Shown: positions 42,521-50,348 of the stretch, in pieces
Layout: each line of letters begins with the position of its first letter
How positions within the stretch are numbered: the first letter of the stretch is position 1
From: Paraburkholderia caballeronis
GTDB taxonomy: Bacteria > Pseudomonadota > Gammaproteobacteria > Burkholderiales > Burkholderiaceae
Length of the DNA: 64,000 bases
Direction: 5' to 3'
Assembly: GCF_900104845.1 (NCBI RefSeq)
Contig: NZ_FNSR01000002.1
Location: 1,798,001 to 1,862,000 of the forward strand
The notes under the pieces: generated by a model
What the model saw: only the letters and a program-made list of their open reading frames with translations
What the model was told of the DNA's origin: nothing
The model's database searches: none
Position numbers and translations under genes: made by a program

Positions 42521-43387
42521 TCAGGCCGCCTTCCGAACGAGTCCGCGCAGCACCGTTTCAAGCTGAACCTCGCCCTTGACGATATCGGCCCGGTCGCCGT
42601 CGAATTCGATCCAGCCTTCGTTGAACCCGTCGAGCATGCGGATGCGCGGTTGCGGATCCTTCATGCCCTGCGATGCGAACAGCGTCGCCCACGTTTCGCG
42701 CGGCACGGCCCGCGCTTTTACCGGGCGGCCGAGCACCTTCGCGAATGCGGCGGCCGCGTCGTCCGGTGAAATGCGCTGCGCGGCTTCGAGTTCGACGATG
42801 CGCAGACCTTCCCATTGCTGCTGAAGCAGCCCGGCCGCGACGCGGCCGACGTCCGCGGTCGCGATCATCGGCACCGGCTTGTCGAGCGGCAACAGGAAGC
42901 TGTCGATCACGCCGTCCGTGCGAGCCCGCTCCACGTCCCACGCGAAGTTCTCCATGAACCAGGCCGGACGCAGAAACGCGACAGGAATCGTCAGCTTCGA
43001 CAGCGCCGCTTCCATCAGCGTGCGTTGCGTGAGCAGGTTCGTCTGCGTCGCCTGCGCGCCTATCGTCGACAGGCAGACCACCTTGCGCGGCTGCGCCCGT
43101 TCGATCGCGTTCGCCACCGCGTCGATGACCGCGCGAGCCTCCGGAAAACCGGGCGCGGGATCGAACTCCGACGGCGGCAGGATGAACACGCCTTCCGCGC
43201 CCTCGAACGCGGCGGTCAGCGCGTCCGCGTCGTCCATGGCGGCGGTCGCGATTTCGCAGCCCCGTTCCGTCCATTGGCGAGCCTTGCCGGCGTCGCGCAC
43301 GACGGCGCGCACGGGTTGTCCTGCGGCGAGCAGCGTGCGGGCGAGTGCGCCGCCGACCTGTCCGGTGATGCCAGTAATTGCATACAT
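42521..43387 (-). CDS. NmrA-like NAD(P)-binding protein
   Basis: This 288-residue atypical SDR starts MYAITGITGQVGGALARTLL, with TGxxGxxG binding the cofactor. It has VRAVVRDAGKARQWTERGCE, VFILPPSEFDP and LRPAWFMENFAWD of the NmrA/quinone-oxidoreductase-2 group, and lacks the classical YxxxK. Such proteins bind NADP and act as redox sensors or quinone reductases. The ATG at 43387 follows GGAGGA. It is next to, and on the same strand as, a serine-hydrolase gene. Confidence 0.85.
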   Translation of the reverse strand: MYAITGITGQVGGALARTLLAAGQPVRAVVRDAGKARQWTERGCEIATAAMDDADALTAAFEGAEGVFILPPSEFDPAPGFPEARAVIDAVANAIERAQPRKVVCLSTIGAQATQTNLLTQRTLMEAALSKLTIPVAFLRPAWFMENFAWDVERARTDGVIDSFLLPLDKPVPMIATADVGRVAAGLLQQQWEGLRIVELEAAQRISPDDAAAAFAKVLGRPVKARAVPRETWATLFASQGMKDPQPRIRMLDGFNEGWIEFDGDRADIVKGEVQLETVLRGLVRKAA

Positions 43388-43451
43388 GATCGTTTCCTCC
43401 ATCAAGGGTTGAGTCGCGGCGCACATCCCATTGACGTCCGCCGGTTTAGCG

Positions 43452-44753
43452 TCACGCGCGGGCGAGCCCGCCGTACAGTCGTTCCTCGAACTGGCCGTAC
43501 AACTCGACGACGCGCGGGTCGTAGAACGGCAGGATCTGCGTGAACAGCGCGCCAGTGACGTGCCGCACCGGATCGATCCAGAAATAGCAGTTGAGCAGGC
43601 CTGCCCAGCTCGCGCTGCCGGCGCTGCGGCCGTGCGGTCCGGGCTGCGTGTTGAGGTCGAACGACAGCCCCCACTTGTGCGCCATGCCGGGGAACTGGTC
43701 GAAGCTGCGCGAATATGCGGGTTCGGCCGTTTTCATCTCGACGACGTCGAGCGCGCCGATCTGGTTCTGGAACATCGCCGCGACCGTGTCGGGCCGCAGG
43801 ATACGCGCGCCGCCGTATTCGCCGCCGCGCACGAGCGCCTGCAGGAAGGCCAGATAATCGCGCGGCGTGCTGAACAGTCCGCCGCCGCCCATGAAGAACT
43901 CGGGCCGCTGGTTCATCTCGAACGGCGCGGGTTTCAACGCGCCGTCGGCCTCGCGGTTGTACATCGTCGCGACGCGGCGCTTCTGCGCGCTGCCGATCAG
44001 GAACCCGGAGTCGCGCATGCCGAGCGGCGCGAACAGGTTCTCGCGGAAATAGACTTCGAGCGACTGGTCGCTGACCGCCTCGATCAGCTTGCCGACCCAG
44101 TCCATGCTGATGCCGTACTGCCAGCGCTCGCCCGGGTCGAATTCGAGCGGCGCGGTGAACGACGCGTTCTTCGACAGCGCGATGTCCGGCATGCCGGTCG
44201 CCTTCTCGTAGCGGACGATGTTGTCGCTCCAGATCGGATAGGTGTAACCCGACGTGTGGGTCAGCAGGTGGCGCACCGTGATCGCGCGTTTCGCCGGCCG
44301 CAGGCGCGGCTGGCCGGCGGCGTCGAAGCCTTCGAGCACCATCGGCGTCTTCAGTTCCGGCAGGATGTCGCTGGCCGGCTGGTCGAGCCGGAGCTTGCCT
44401 TGTTCGATCAACTGCATGCACGCGGCGGCGGTGACCGCCTTGGTCATCGACAGCAGCCAGAACACGGTGTCCGGCGACATCGGCGCGCCGGTGTCGAGAT
44501 TCGCGCTGCCGAACGATCCTTCGTACACGACGCCTTCGCGCGTCGCGCCCATCGCGACGACGCCGGCGACGGTCCGGTTCGCGACGGCGCGCTGCAATGC
44601 GTTGTCGATGGCGGCGAACGCCGGGTTGCCGGCCGCCGAGGCCGGTTGCCCCGACGCAGCCAGGGCGCGAACGGAAAGGCCGCCCAGCGCGGCGGCGGCG
44701 ACGGTGCTGGCGGACGCCGACAGAAAAGCGCGGCGCGTGAGATTGAGCGGCAT
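43452..44753 (-). CDS. Serine hydrolase of the beta-lactamase/esterase class C family
   Basis: This 433-residue protein has a Tat-like signal (LTRRAFLSASASTVAAAALG), the nucleophile motif SMTK in FWLLSMTKAVTAAACMQ, the following YTYPIW/HTSGY region that supplies the Tyr, and a late HKWGLSFDLNTQPGPHG replacing the KTG/HxG box. The fold is that of class C beta-lactamases and EstB-type esterases. It is divergent from the LysR gene at 44876, an arrangement like AmpC/AmpR or an inducible esterase. Substrates are unknown. Confidence 0.88.
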   Translation of the reverse strand: MPLNLTRRAFLSASASTVAAAALGGLSVRALAASGQPASAAGNPAFAAIDNALQRAVANRTVAGVVAMGATREGVVYEGSFGSANLDTGAPMSPDTVFWLLSMTKAVTAAACMQLIEQGKLRLDQPASDILPELKTPMVLEGFDAAGQPRLRPAKRAITVRHLLTHTSGYTYPIWSDNIVRYEKATGMPDIALSKNASFTAPLEFDPGERWQYGISMDWVGKLIEAVSDQSLEVYFRENLFAPLGMRDSGFLIGSAQKRRVATMYNREADGALKPAPFEMNQRPEFFMGGGGLFSTPRDYLAFLQALVRGGEYGGARILRPDTVAAMFQNQIGALDVVEMKTAEPAYSRSFDQFPGMAHKWGLSFDLNTQPGPHGRSAGSASWAGLLNCYFWIDPVRHVTGALFTQILPFYDPRVVELYGQFEERLYGGLARA

Positions 44754-44875
44754 GGCGGGATCTCCTTCATCGTGGCGTCGCCGGCTGGCGACATGGCTGC
44801 ACTATCGTCCCGCCCGGTTCGTGATTCAATATCGCCTATGTAATTTCACTCGTGATCTTTACTCAGGAATAGACG

Positions 44876-45787
44876 ATGACGATCGACGGCAAACTGTTCT
44901 CCGGGGTCTCCGTTCTGTTCGCGGTGGTGGAGGCGGGCACGATCGCGCGCGCGGCCGAGGCGCTGGGGTTGTCGCCGTCCGGCGTGAGCCGCGCGCTCGC
45001 GCGTCTCGAACAGCGCGTCGGCGCGCGTCTGCTGGCGCGCACGACGCGCACGCTGTCGCTGACCGACGAAGGGCGGCGTTTCTACGAGCAGGTGGGGCCG
45101 CACCTCGACGCGATCGAAGAAGCGGCGATCGAGGCGGCCGGGTCGGCGGACCGGGTGCGCGGACGGCTGCGCGTGAACATCGATCCGTATTTCTCGCGGG
45201 TCGTGTTGTCGAAGCACATGGCGAAATTCCTCGCGCGTTACCCGGAGTTGTTCGTCGAATTGATCATGCGCGATTCGGTGGGCGACCTGGTCGCGGACGG
45301 CTTCGACCTCGCGCTGCGTTTCGGCGAGCCGCCGACCGGTTCGTTCGTCGCGCGCAAGCTGGCGCAAACGCGCGTCGTCACCGTCGCGTCGCCGGGCTAC
45401 CTCAAGGCGCACGGCAAGCCCGCCCATCCGCGGGACATCGAGACGCGCGACTGCATCGACTTCTACGACGCGACGAACGGGCGGCCGTATCCGTGGGAAC
45501 TGCACCGCAAGGGCGAGGTGCTGTCGCTGCGCGTGAAGGGGCGATTGCTGACGTCGGATTCCGGCACGCTGCTCGGCGCATGCGAGGCGGGTTTCGGCAT
45601 CGCGCAGATCATCGAGATCGGCTGCGAGGCACTGTTGCGAAGCGGCCGGCTGGTCGAACTGTTTCCGGGCTGGTCCGACGAACGGTTTCCGTTGTACGCG
45701 ATCTTTCCGTCACGGCTGCATCGCGCGGCGAAGGTGCGGGCGTTCGTCGATTTCGTCAGCGAGATCCTGAAAGCGAATGCGGCGTGA
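44876..45787 (+). CDS. LysR-family transcriptional regulator
   Basis: This 303-residue regulator has the winged helix GTIARAAEALGLSPSGVSRA and LLARTTRTLSLTDEGRRF, and an effector domain VGDLVADGFDLALRFGEPP and ACEAGFGIAQIIEIG. It is divergent from the serine hydrolase, 122 bases apart, and is likely its regulator. CrgA-like features give no ligand. Confidence 0.9.
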   Translation: MTIDGKLFSGVSVLFAVVEAGTIARAAEALGLSPSGVSRALARLEQRVGARLLARTTRTLSLTDEGRRFYEQVGPHLDAIEEAAIEAAGSADRVRGRLRVNIDPYFSRVVLSKHMAKFLARYPELFVELIMRDSVGDLVADGFDLALRFGEPPTGSFVARKLAQTRVVTVASPGYLKAHGKPAHPRDIETRDCIDFYDATNGRPYPWELHRKGEVLSLRVKGRLLTSDSGTLLGACEAGFGIAQIIEIGCEALLRSGRLVELFPGWSDERFPLYAIFPSRLHRAAKVRAFVDFVSEILKANAA

Positions 45788-45822
45788 CGCGTGACCGGTT
45801 CCGATGCTTCGGGATCCGGAGA

Positions 45823-46122
45823 TCACTCGCCGTTCGCTCGCGCGACGTCCCTCAGCCGCGCCGCATCCTTTCCCGGCGGCACGCCGAAAAACTGGCTGTA
45901 TTCGCGGCTGAATTGCGACGGGCTGTTGTACCCGACCGAAAACCCCACTGCCGCGACGTCCTCCTGCTGCGACAGCAGCCGCACGCGCGCCTCCTGCAAC
46001 CGGACCTGCTTCTGGTACTGAACCGGCGTCGTCGTCGTGATCGCGCGGGAATGCCGATGGAACGTCGACGCGCTCATGCCGGCCATGTCCGCCAGATCGT
46101 CGATGCGCAGCAGCTGCGCGTA
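45823..46122 (-). pseudogene. AraC-family regulator, C-terminal part left by a deletion
   Basis: The minus-strand frame carries the complete AraC DNA-binding domain: LRIDDLADMAGMSASTFHRH, VQYQKQVRLQEARVRLLSQQ, VAAVGFSVGYNSPSQFSREY and FFGVPPGKDA. Upstream of YAQ the homology stops and the sequence is antisense to an aldo/keto reductase. The N-terminal cupin-like effector domain (about 180 residues) is missing. It could make a fused short protein but not the normal regulator. Confidence 0.8.
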
Positions 46123-46123
46123 G

Positions 46124-46774
46124 GACTGGCTGCACAACTGGGACCGCGCCGCGCCGATCGAGGAGACGCTGCGCGCGATGGACGATTTCGTCGCGTCCGG
46201 CAAGGTGCGTTATCTCGGCGTGTCCGGCCTGCCGGCGTGGAAGGCCGCGCAGGCGCAGACGATCGCGCATTTCCGCGGTTACGCGCCGATGATCGCGATG
46301 CAGGTCGAATATTCGCTGTTCGAGCGGGGCGTCGAGCGCGACGGCGTGCGCGACGCAGTGCGCGAACTCCGCATCGGCTCCGTGTCATATTCGCCGCTCG
46401 GGCGCGCGTTTCTGTCCGGCAAGCTGGACGACATCGACACGCTCGCGCCGACCGATTTCCGCCGGTTCGATCCGCGCTTCCAGGACGGCAACATTCGGGT
46501 TAATCTGCGCATCATCGAACGCATCGCGCAGATCGTGCAGATCGCGCACGCGAAGCAGGTCACGCCTTCGCAGCTTGCGATCGCGTGGACGATCGAGGCC
46601 GGGGCCGTGCCGATTCCGGGCACGCGCCGCGTGAAGTATCTGGAAGAGAACGTCGCGGCCGCGAACATCGTGCTGACCCGCGCCGAACGGCGGGCGCTCG
46701 ACGAAGCCGCGTCGTTCGGCGCAGCGGCCGGCGACCGTTACGCGGCGGCGATGAGGGCGACGCTGGGGCACTAG
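46124..46774 (+). pseudogene. Aldo/keto reductase, N-terminally deleted
   Basis: The frame opens at 46124 after a stop (TAG at 46121) and reads DWLHNWDRAAPIEETLRAMD, then VRYLGVSGLPAWKAAQAQT, SPLGRAFLSGKLDD and the C-terminal GTRRVKYLEENVAAANIVL. The first half of the barrel, including catalytic Asp-Tyr-Lys, is absent. It abuts the AraC fragment head to head, showing that one deletion removed both N-termini and the shared promoter. Confidence 0.8.
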
Positions 46775-46820
46775 CATTTCGTTCTCTGGCGAGCGCCCCG
46801 CGAAACCGGTATGATGCGTG

Positions 46821-46836
46821 GCATACCACGGTATGC
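46821..46836. promoter_or_regulatory. Perfect dyad GCATACC-AC-GGTATGC
   Basis: This 7+2+7 inverted repeat lies about 50 bases before the gamma-glutamyltransferase-like start at 46889. It resembles GntR-family operators of the TGGTATACCA kind. GTATGCCATAC occurs at 61853-61863, upstream of the transporter operon of the right cluster. Confidence 0.5.
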
Positions 46837-46888
46837 GGAACGCTCGCGTGCCGGCCGGTTCACTTTCACTCATCGATCAGGGCTCGCC

Positions 46889-48499
46889 ATGATGAACCCC
46901 GCCCGCGGCCGACGCGGCATCGCCGTCGCGCCGCACTCGCTCGCGTCGCAGTCCGCGCTCGCGATCCTTCGTGAAGGCGGCAACGCCGTCGAGGCGATGG
47001 TTGCCGCCGCCGCGACCATCGCCGTCGTTTATCCGCACATGAACAGCATCGGCGGCGACAGCTTCTGGCTGCTGTCGCTCGCGAACGGCGGCGCGGGATC
47101 GCGCGCCTTCGTCGGCGTCGAAGGTTGCGGCGCGGCCGCGGCCGCCGCGACCCGCGACCGGTACGCGGGGGTCGCCGCGATCCCGTTTCGCGGACCGGAC
47201 GCGGCGCTGACGGTCGCCGGCACGATCAGCGCGTGGGAGCGCAGTCTTGCGATCTCGCGCGAGCGGCTCGGCGGGCGTCTGCCGCTGTCGCGCCTGCTCG
47301 CGGACGCGATCGACTACGCGCGTTACGGCGTGCCGGTCACCGAAAGCCAGTACCGGAACACGCACGGCAAGCTCGCCGGCCTCGCGCCGGTGGCGGGTTT
47401 CGCGCAGACGTTCCTGACCGCCGACGGCCACGCGCCGGCGATCGGCTCGCTGTTTCGCCAGCCGCGCCTCGCGGCGACGCTCGACCATCTCGCGCGCGCG
47501 GGCCTCGCGGACTTCTACACCGGCGAACTCGCGCAGCAGATCGCGGCGGATCTTCAGCAGGCCGGCAGCCCGCTCGCGCTCGACGACCTGCGCCGCCATC
47601 GCGCGGAGGACCGCACGCCGCTCGCGCTCGCGCACAGTCTCGGCACCGTGTACAACATGCCGCCGCCGACCCAGGGGCTCGTGTCGCTGATGATCCTCGG
47701 GCTGATGGACCGGCTCGACGCGTCGCGCACCGACCATCTCGGCGCGGACTACGTGCACGCGGCGGTGGAGTCGGTGAAGCGCGCGTTCGGCACGCGCGAC
47801 GCGCACCTGACCGACCCCGCGCACATGCGCGTCGATCCGGTCTCGTTCCTCGAACCGGCCGCGCTCGACGCGATGGCCGCGACGATCGACATGCAGCAGG
47901 CCGCGCCGTGGGGCGAGGGCAAGGGGCCGGCCGACACGGTGTGGCTCGGCGTCGTCGACGCGGACGGCAACGCGGTGTCGATGATCCAGAGCATCTATCA
48001 CGAGTTCGGCTCGGGCATAGTGCTGCCGCAAAGCGGGATCACGTGGCAGAACCGCGGCGCGTCGTTCTCGCTGCGCGCGGACCACATCAACACGCTCGAA
48101 CCGCTGAAAAAGCCGTTCCATACGCTGAATCCGGCGCTCGCCGAACTGCGCGACGGCCGGCTCGTCGTGTACGGCAACATGGGCGGCGACGGCCAGCCGC
48201 AGAGTCAGTCGGCGGTGTTCACGCGGACCGCGGTGCACGGGCTGAATCCGCAGGATGCGGTCAACGCGCCGCGCTGGCTGCTCGGGCGCACGTGGGGGCA
48301 GTCGTCGGACACGCTGAAGCTCGAAAGCCGCTTTCCGGCGGAGACCGTCGAGGAATTGCGCCGACGTGGGCATACGGTCGAACTGCTCGGCGCGTACGAC
48401 GAGGCGTGCGGCCATGCGGGCTGCCTGATCCGGCATGCGGACGGCAGCCTCGAAGGCGGGTTCGATCTGCGCTCCGATGGCGGGGTGGCGGCGTTCTGA
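46889..48499 (+). CDS. Gamma-glutamyltransferase-family amidohydrolase (HpxW-like)
   Basis: This 536-residue Ntn-hydrolase precursor has the large-subunit start MMNPARGRRGIAVAPHSLAS, MNSIGGDSFWLL and the processing site DTVWLGVVDADGNAVSMIQS. Thr in DTVW aligns with the autocatalytic Thr of gamma-glutamyltransferase, but the usual TTH is TVW, as in oxamate amidohydrolase HpxW. No signal peptide is seen, in keeping with a cytosolic role. I took the ATG at 46889 so that the dyad at 46821 lies upstream. The substrate is probably an oxamate-, glutamyl- or similar amide; this is uncertain. Confidence 0.82.
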   Translation: MMNPARGRRGIAVAPHSLASQSALAILREGGNAVEAMVAAAATIAVVYPHMNSIGGDSFWLLSLANGGAGSRAFVGVEGCGAAAAAATRDRYAGVAAIPFRGPDAALTVAGTISAWERSLAISRERLGGRLPLSRLLADAIDYARYGVPVTESQYRNTHGKLAGLAPVAGFAQTFLTADGHAPAIGSLFRQPRLAATLDHLARAGLADFYTGELAQQIAADLQQAGSPLALDDLRRHRAEDRTPLALAHSLGTVYNMPPPTQGLVSLMILGLMDRLDASRTDHLGADYVHAAVESVKRAFGTRDAHLTDPAHMRVDPVSFLEPAALDAMAATIDMQQAAPWGEGKGPADTVWLGVVDADGNAVSMIQSIYHEFGSGIVLPQSGITWQNRGASFSLRADHINTLEPLKKPFHTLNPALAELRDGRLVVYGNMGGDGQPQSQSAVFTRTAVHGLNPQDAVNAPRWLLGRTWGQSSDTLKLESRFPAETVEELRRRGHTVELLGAYDEACGHAGCLIRHADGSLEGGFDLRSDGGVAAF

Positions 48500-48727
48500 T
48501 TGCGGCGCGCGCTATCCGGGATGACGAAAACGGGCGCGGGCCTCGCGGCCTTGGCCCAGAAGGAGGTTCAGCCGCCGCAGGTCGTCCATAATGCATCCTG
48601 CGCGAACACGTCTGGAATGCTCGCAGCCGCGAACGCGATATCCCGTCGTTCGCCGGCGCGACGCGCGCCGACGTCAAGCGCCCGCCCCATCCCATCCGGG
48701 ACCAGGAGCCGCCAGGAAACCGCCCCC

Positions 48728-49018
48728 ATGAACGAATTTTTCGCCGCCGAAACGGCAATCCGGAACGCGATACCCGCCATCGTCGCGAAACACCGGTCAG
48801 CCGGCACGCTGACGTGGGCGCTGCTGCACCGGATGGAGCGCGAGGCGCTCGACGCCGTGGCCGAAACCGGTCAGCACAGCAGCCGCGTGCTGCGAACCTT
48901 GCGGGCATCGCCGTTGCTGCACTACCCGAAGAACGACACACCCGTTTCGTTCGAAGGGCACGACGTAGTGCCGCCGATCTTCGCGGCCATCAGCGACGCG
49001 TGGCTGGCCGACCACTGA
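48728..49018 (+). CDS. Small hypothetical protein
   Basis: This 96-residue protein starts MNEFFAAETAIRNAIPAIVA and ends FAAISDAWLADH. It is mainly helical, without a signal peptide, membrane segment or cysteine. I do not recognise the family. It precedes the zinc metallopeptidase gene by about 110 bases on the same strand. Codon use is typical of the host, and the Met and reading length make it a likely real gene. Confidence 0.6.
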   Translation: MNEFFAAETAIRNAIPAIVAKHRSAGTLTWALLHRMEREALDAVAETGQHSSRVLRTLRASPLLHYPKNDTPVSFEGHDVVPPIFAAISDAWLADH

Positions 49019-49127
49019 AAAAAGCCGCGCGTTGCGGATCGGTCCGGCTGAGGTTGGCCTTGAAAGCGTGGAATGGCGGCCGGGGCGGGCGTCGATTGCC
49101 AACCCGCGATCAGTGAGGGCCTGCGCG

Positions 49128-50279
49128 ATGAAAACGTTCCGTTGCACGAAGTGTTCGCAGCTGGTGTTCTTCGAAAACGTGACATGCGAGCGTTGCGGGT
49201 CGCTGCTCGGTTACCTGCCTGAGAGCGGCGAAATGAGCGCGTTCGAGCCAGCCGGCGACGGGGTGTGGCGCAGCCTCGGCGCGGCGGCGGCCGACGGCGC
49301 CTGGCGGCAATGCCACAACTATGCGGTCGAGAATGTCTGCAACTGGATGATTCCGGCGGACTCCGGTTCGCCGCTGTGCGCCGCATGCGTGCTGACCCGG
49401 ATCATTCCCGATTTGACCGAGCCGGCCAATCGTTCGCTGTGGTACAAGCTGGAAACGGCAAAGCGACGGCTGCTGTACACGCTGCTGATGCTCGGGCTGC
49501 CGGTCGAGCCGGAAGGGCAGCAGCCTGGGCGCGGCATGAGCTTCGTGTTCAAGCAGTCGACCGACGCCGAGCCCGTGATGACCGGCCACGCGCAGGGCGT
49601 CATCACCGTCAATCTCGCCGAAGCCGACGACGCGACGCGCGAACGCGTGCGCGCCGATCTCGGCGAGCCGTACCGGACGCTGCTCGGGCATTTTCGTCAC
49701 GAGATCGGCCACTATTACTTCGACCGGCTGGTGAACGGCACCGCATGGAACGAACCGTTTCGCCGGCTGTTCGGCGACGAGCGGGCCGACTATCAGGCGG
49801 CGCTCGACGCGCATTACGAAAACGGCCCTCCGGACGGCTGGGAAACCCGCTACATCAGCGAATACGCGACGATGCACCCGTGGGAGGACTGGGCGGAAAC
49901 CTGGGCGCACTATCTGCACATCGTCGATACGCTCGACACCGCGACGGCCTGCGGTCTCGTGCTCGCGCCCGCCGATACGTCGCTGCCGCAGCTCTCCGAT
50001 CAGACGTCGGTGGACGAGGCGAGTTTTGCGAATCTCATCGGCCGCTGGTTTCCGTTGACCTACGCGCTCAACAGCCTGAACCGGAGCATGGGGATGCCGG
50101 ACGCGTATCCGTTCGCGCTCGCGTCCGGCATCGTGGACAAGCTGCATTTCGTGCACGACGTGGTGGCCGCGTCGCGCGTCGCGCCGGACCAGCGCGAACT
50201 GGTTGCCCACCCGGCCGGCGGCGATGCGCCGGATGGGCATGCAGGGCACGCAGGAGAGCAGGCGCCGTCCGCTACGTGA
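49128..50279 (+). CDS. Putative zinc-binding metallopeptidase with N-terminal zinc ribbon
   Basis: This 383-residue protein starts with a zinc ribbon (CTKCSQLVFFENVTCERCGS) and a second Cys cluster (NWMIPADSGSPLCAACVLTR), then a catalytic domain with HEIGHYYFD, an HExxH-type zinc motif, and ERADYQAALDAHYENGPP. It matches the conserved putative zinc-binding metallopeptidase family found beside transglutaminase/circularly permuted ATP-grasp genes. The ATG at 49128 places the ribbon at the start. No partner gene is nearby. Function is unknown. Confidence 0.8.
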   Translation: MKTFRCTKCSQLVFFENVTCERCGSLLGYLPESGEMSAFEPAGDGVWRSLGAAAADGAWRQCHNYAVENVCNWMIPADSGSPLCAACVLTRIIPDLTEPANRSLWYKLETAKRRLLYTLLMLGLPVEPEGQQPGRGMSFVFKQSTDAEPVMTGHAQGVITVNLAEADDATRERVRADLGEPYRTLLGHFRHEIGHYYFDRLVNGTAWNEPFRRLFGDERADYQAALDAHYENGPPDGWETRYISEYATMHPWEDWAETWAHYLHIVDTLDTATACGLVLAPADTSLPQLSDQTSVDEASFANLIGRWFPLTYALNSLNRSMGMPDAYPFALASGIVDKLHFVHDVVAASRVAPDQRELVAHPAGGDAPDGHAGHAGEQAPSAT

Positions 50280-50348
50280 TGGCGCGCGGCCAGCTCGGCG
50301 CGGGTTCCGCCGAGGCGTCCGCGCCGGCATGACCGGCGCGGCGCGCGC

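Noticed and set aside
47125..48591. Long plus-strand open frame overlapping the gamma-glutamyltransferase gene
   Set aside because: Composition is Arg/Ala-rich with no known motif; the overlapping frame has clear family signatures.
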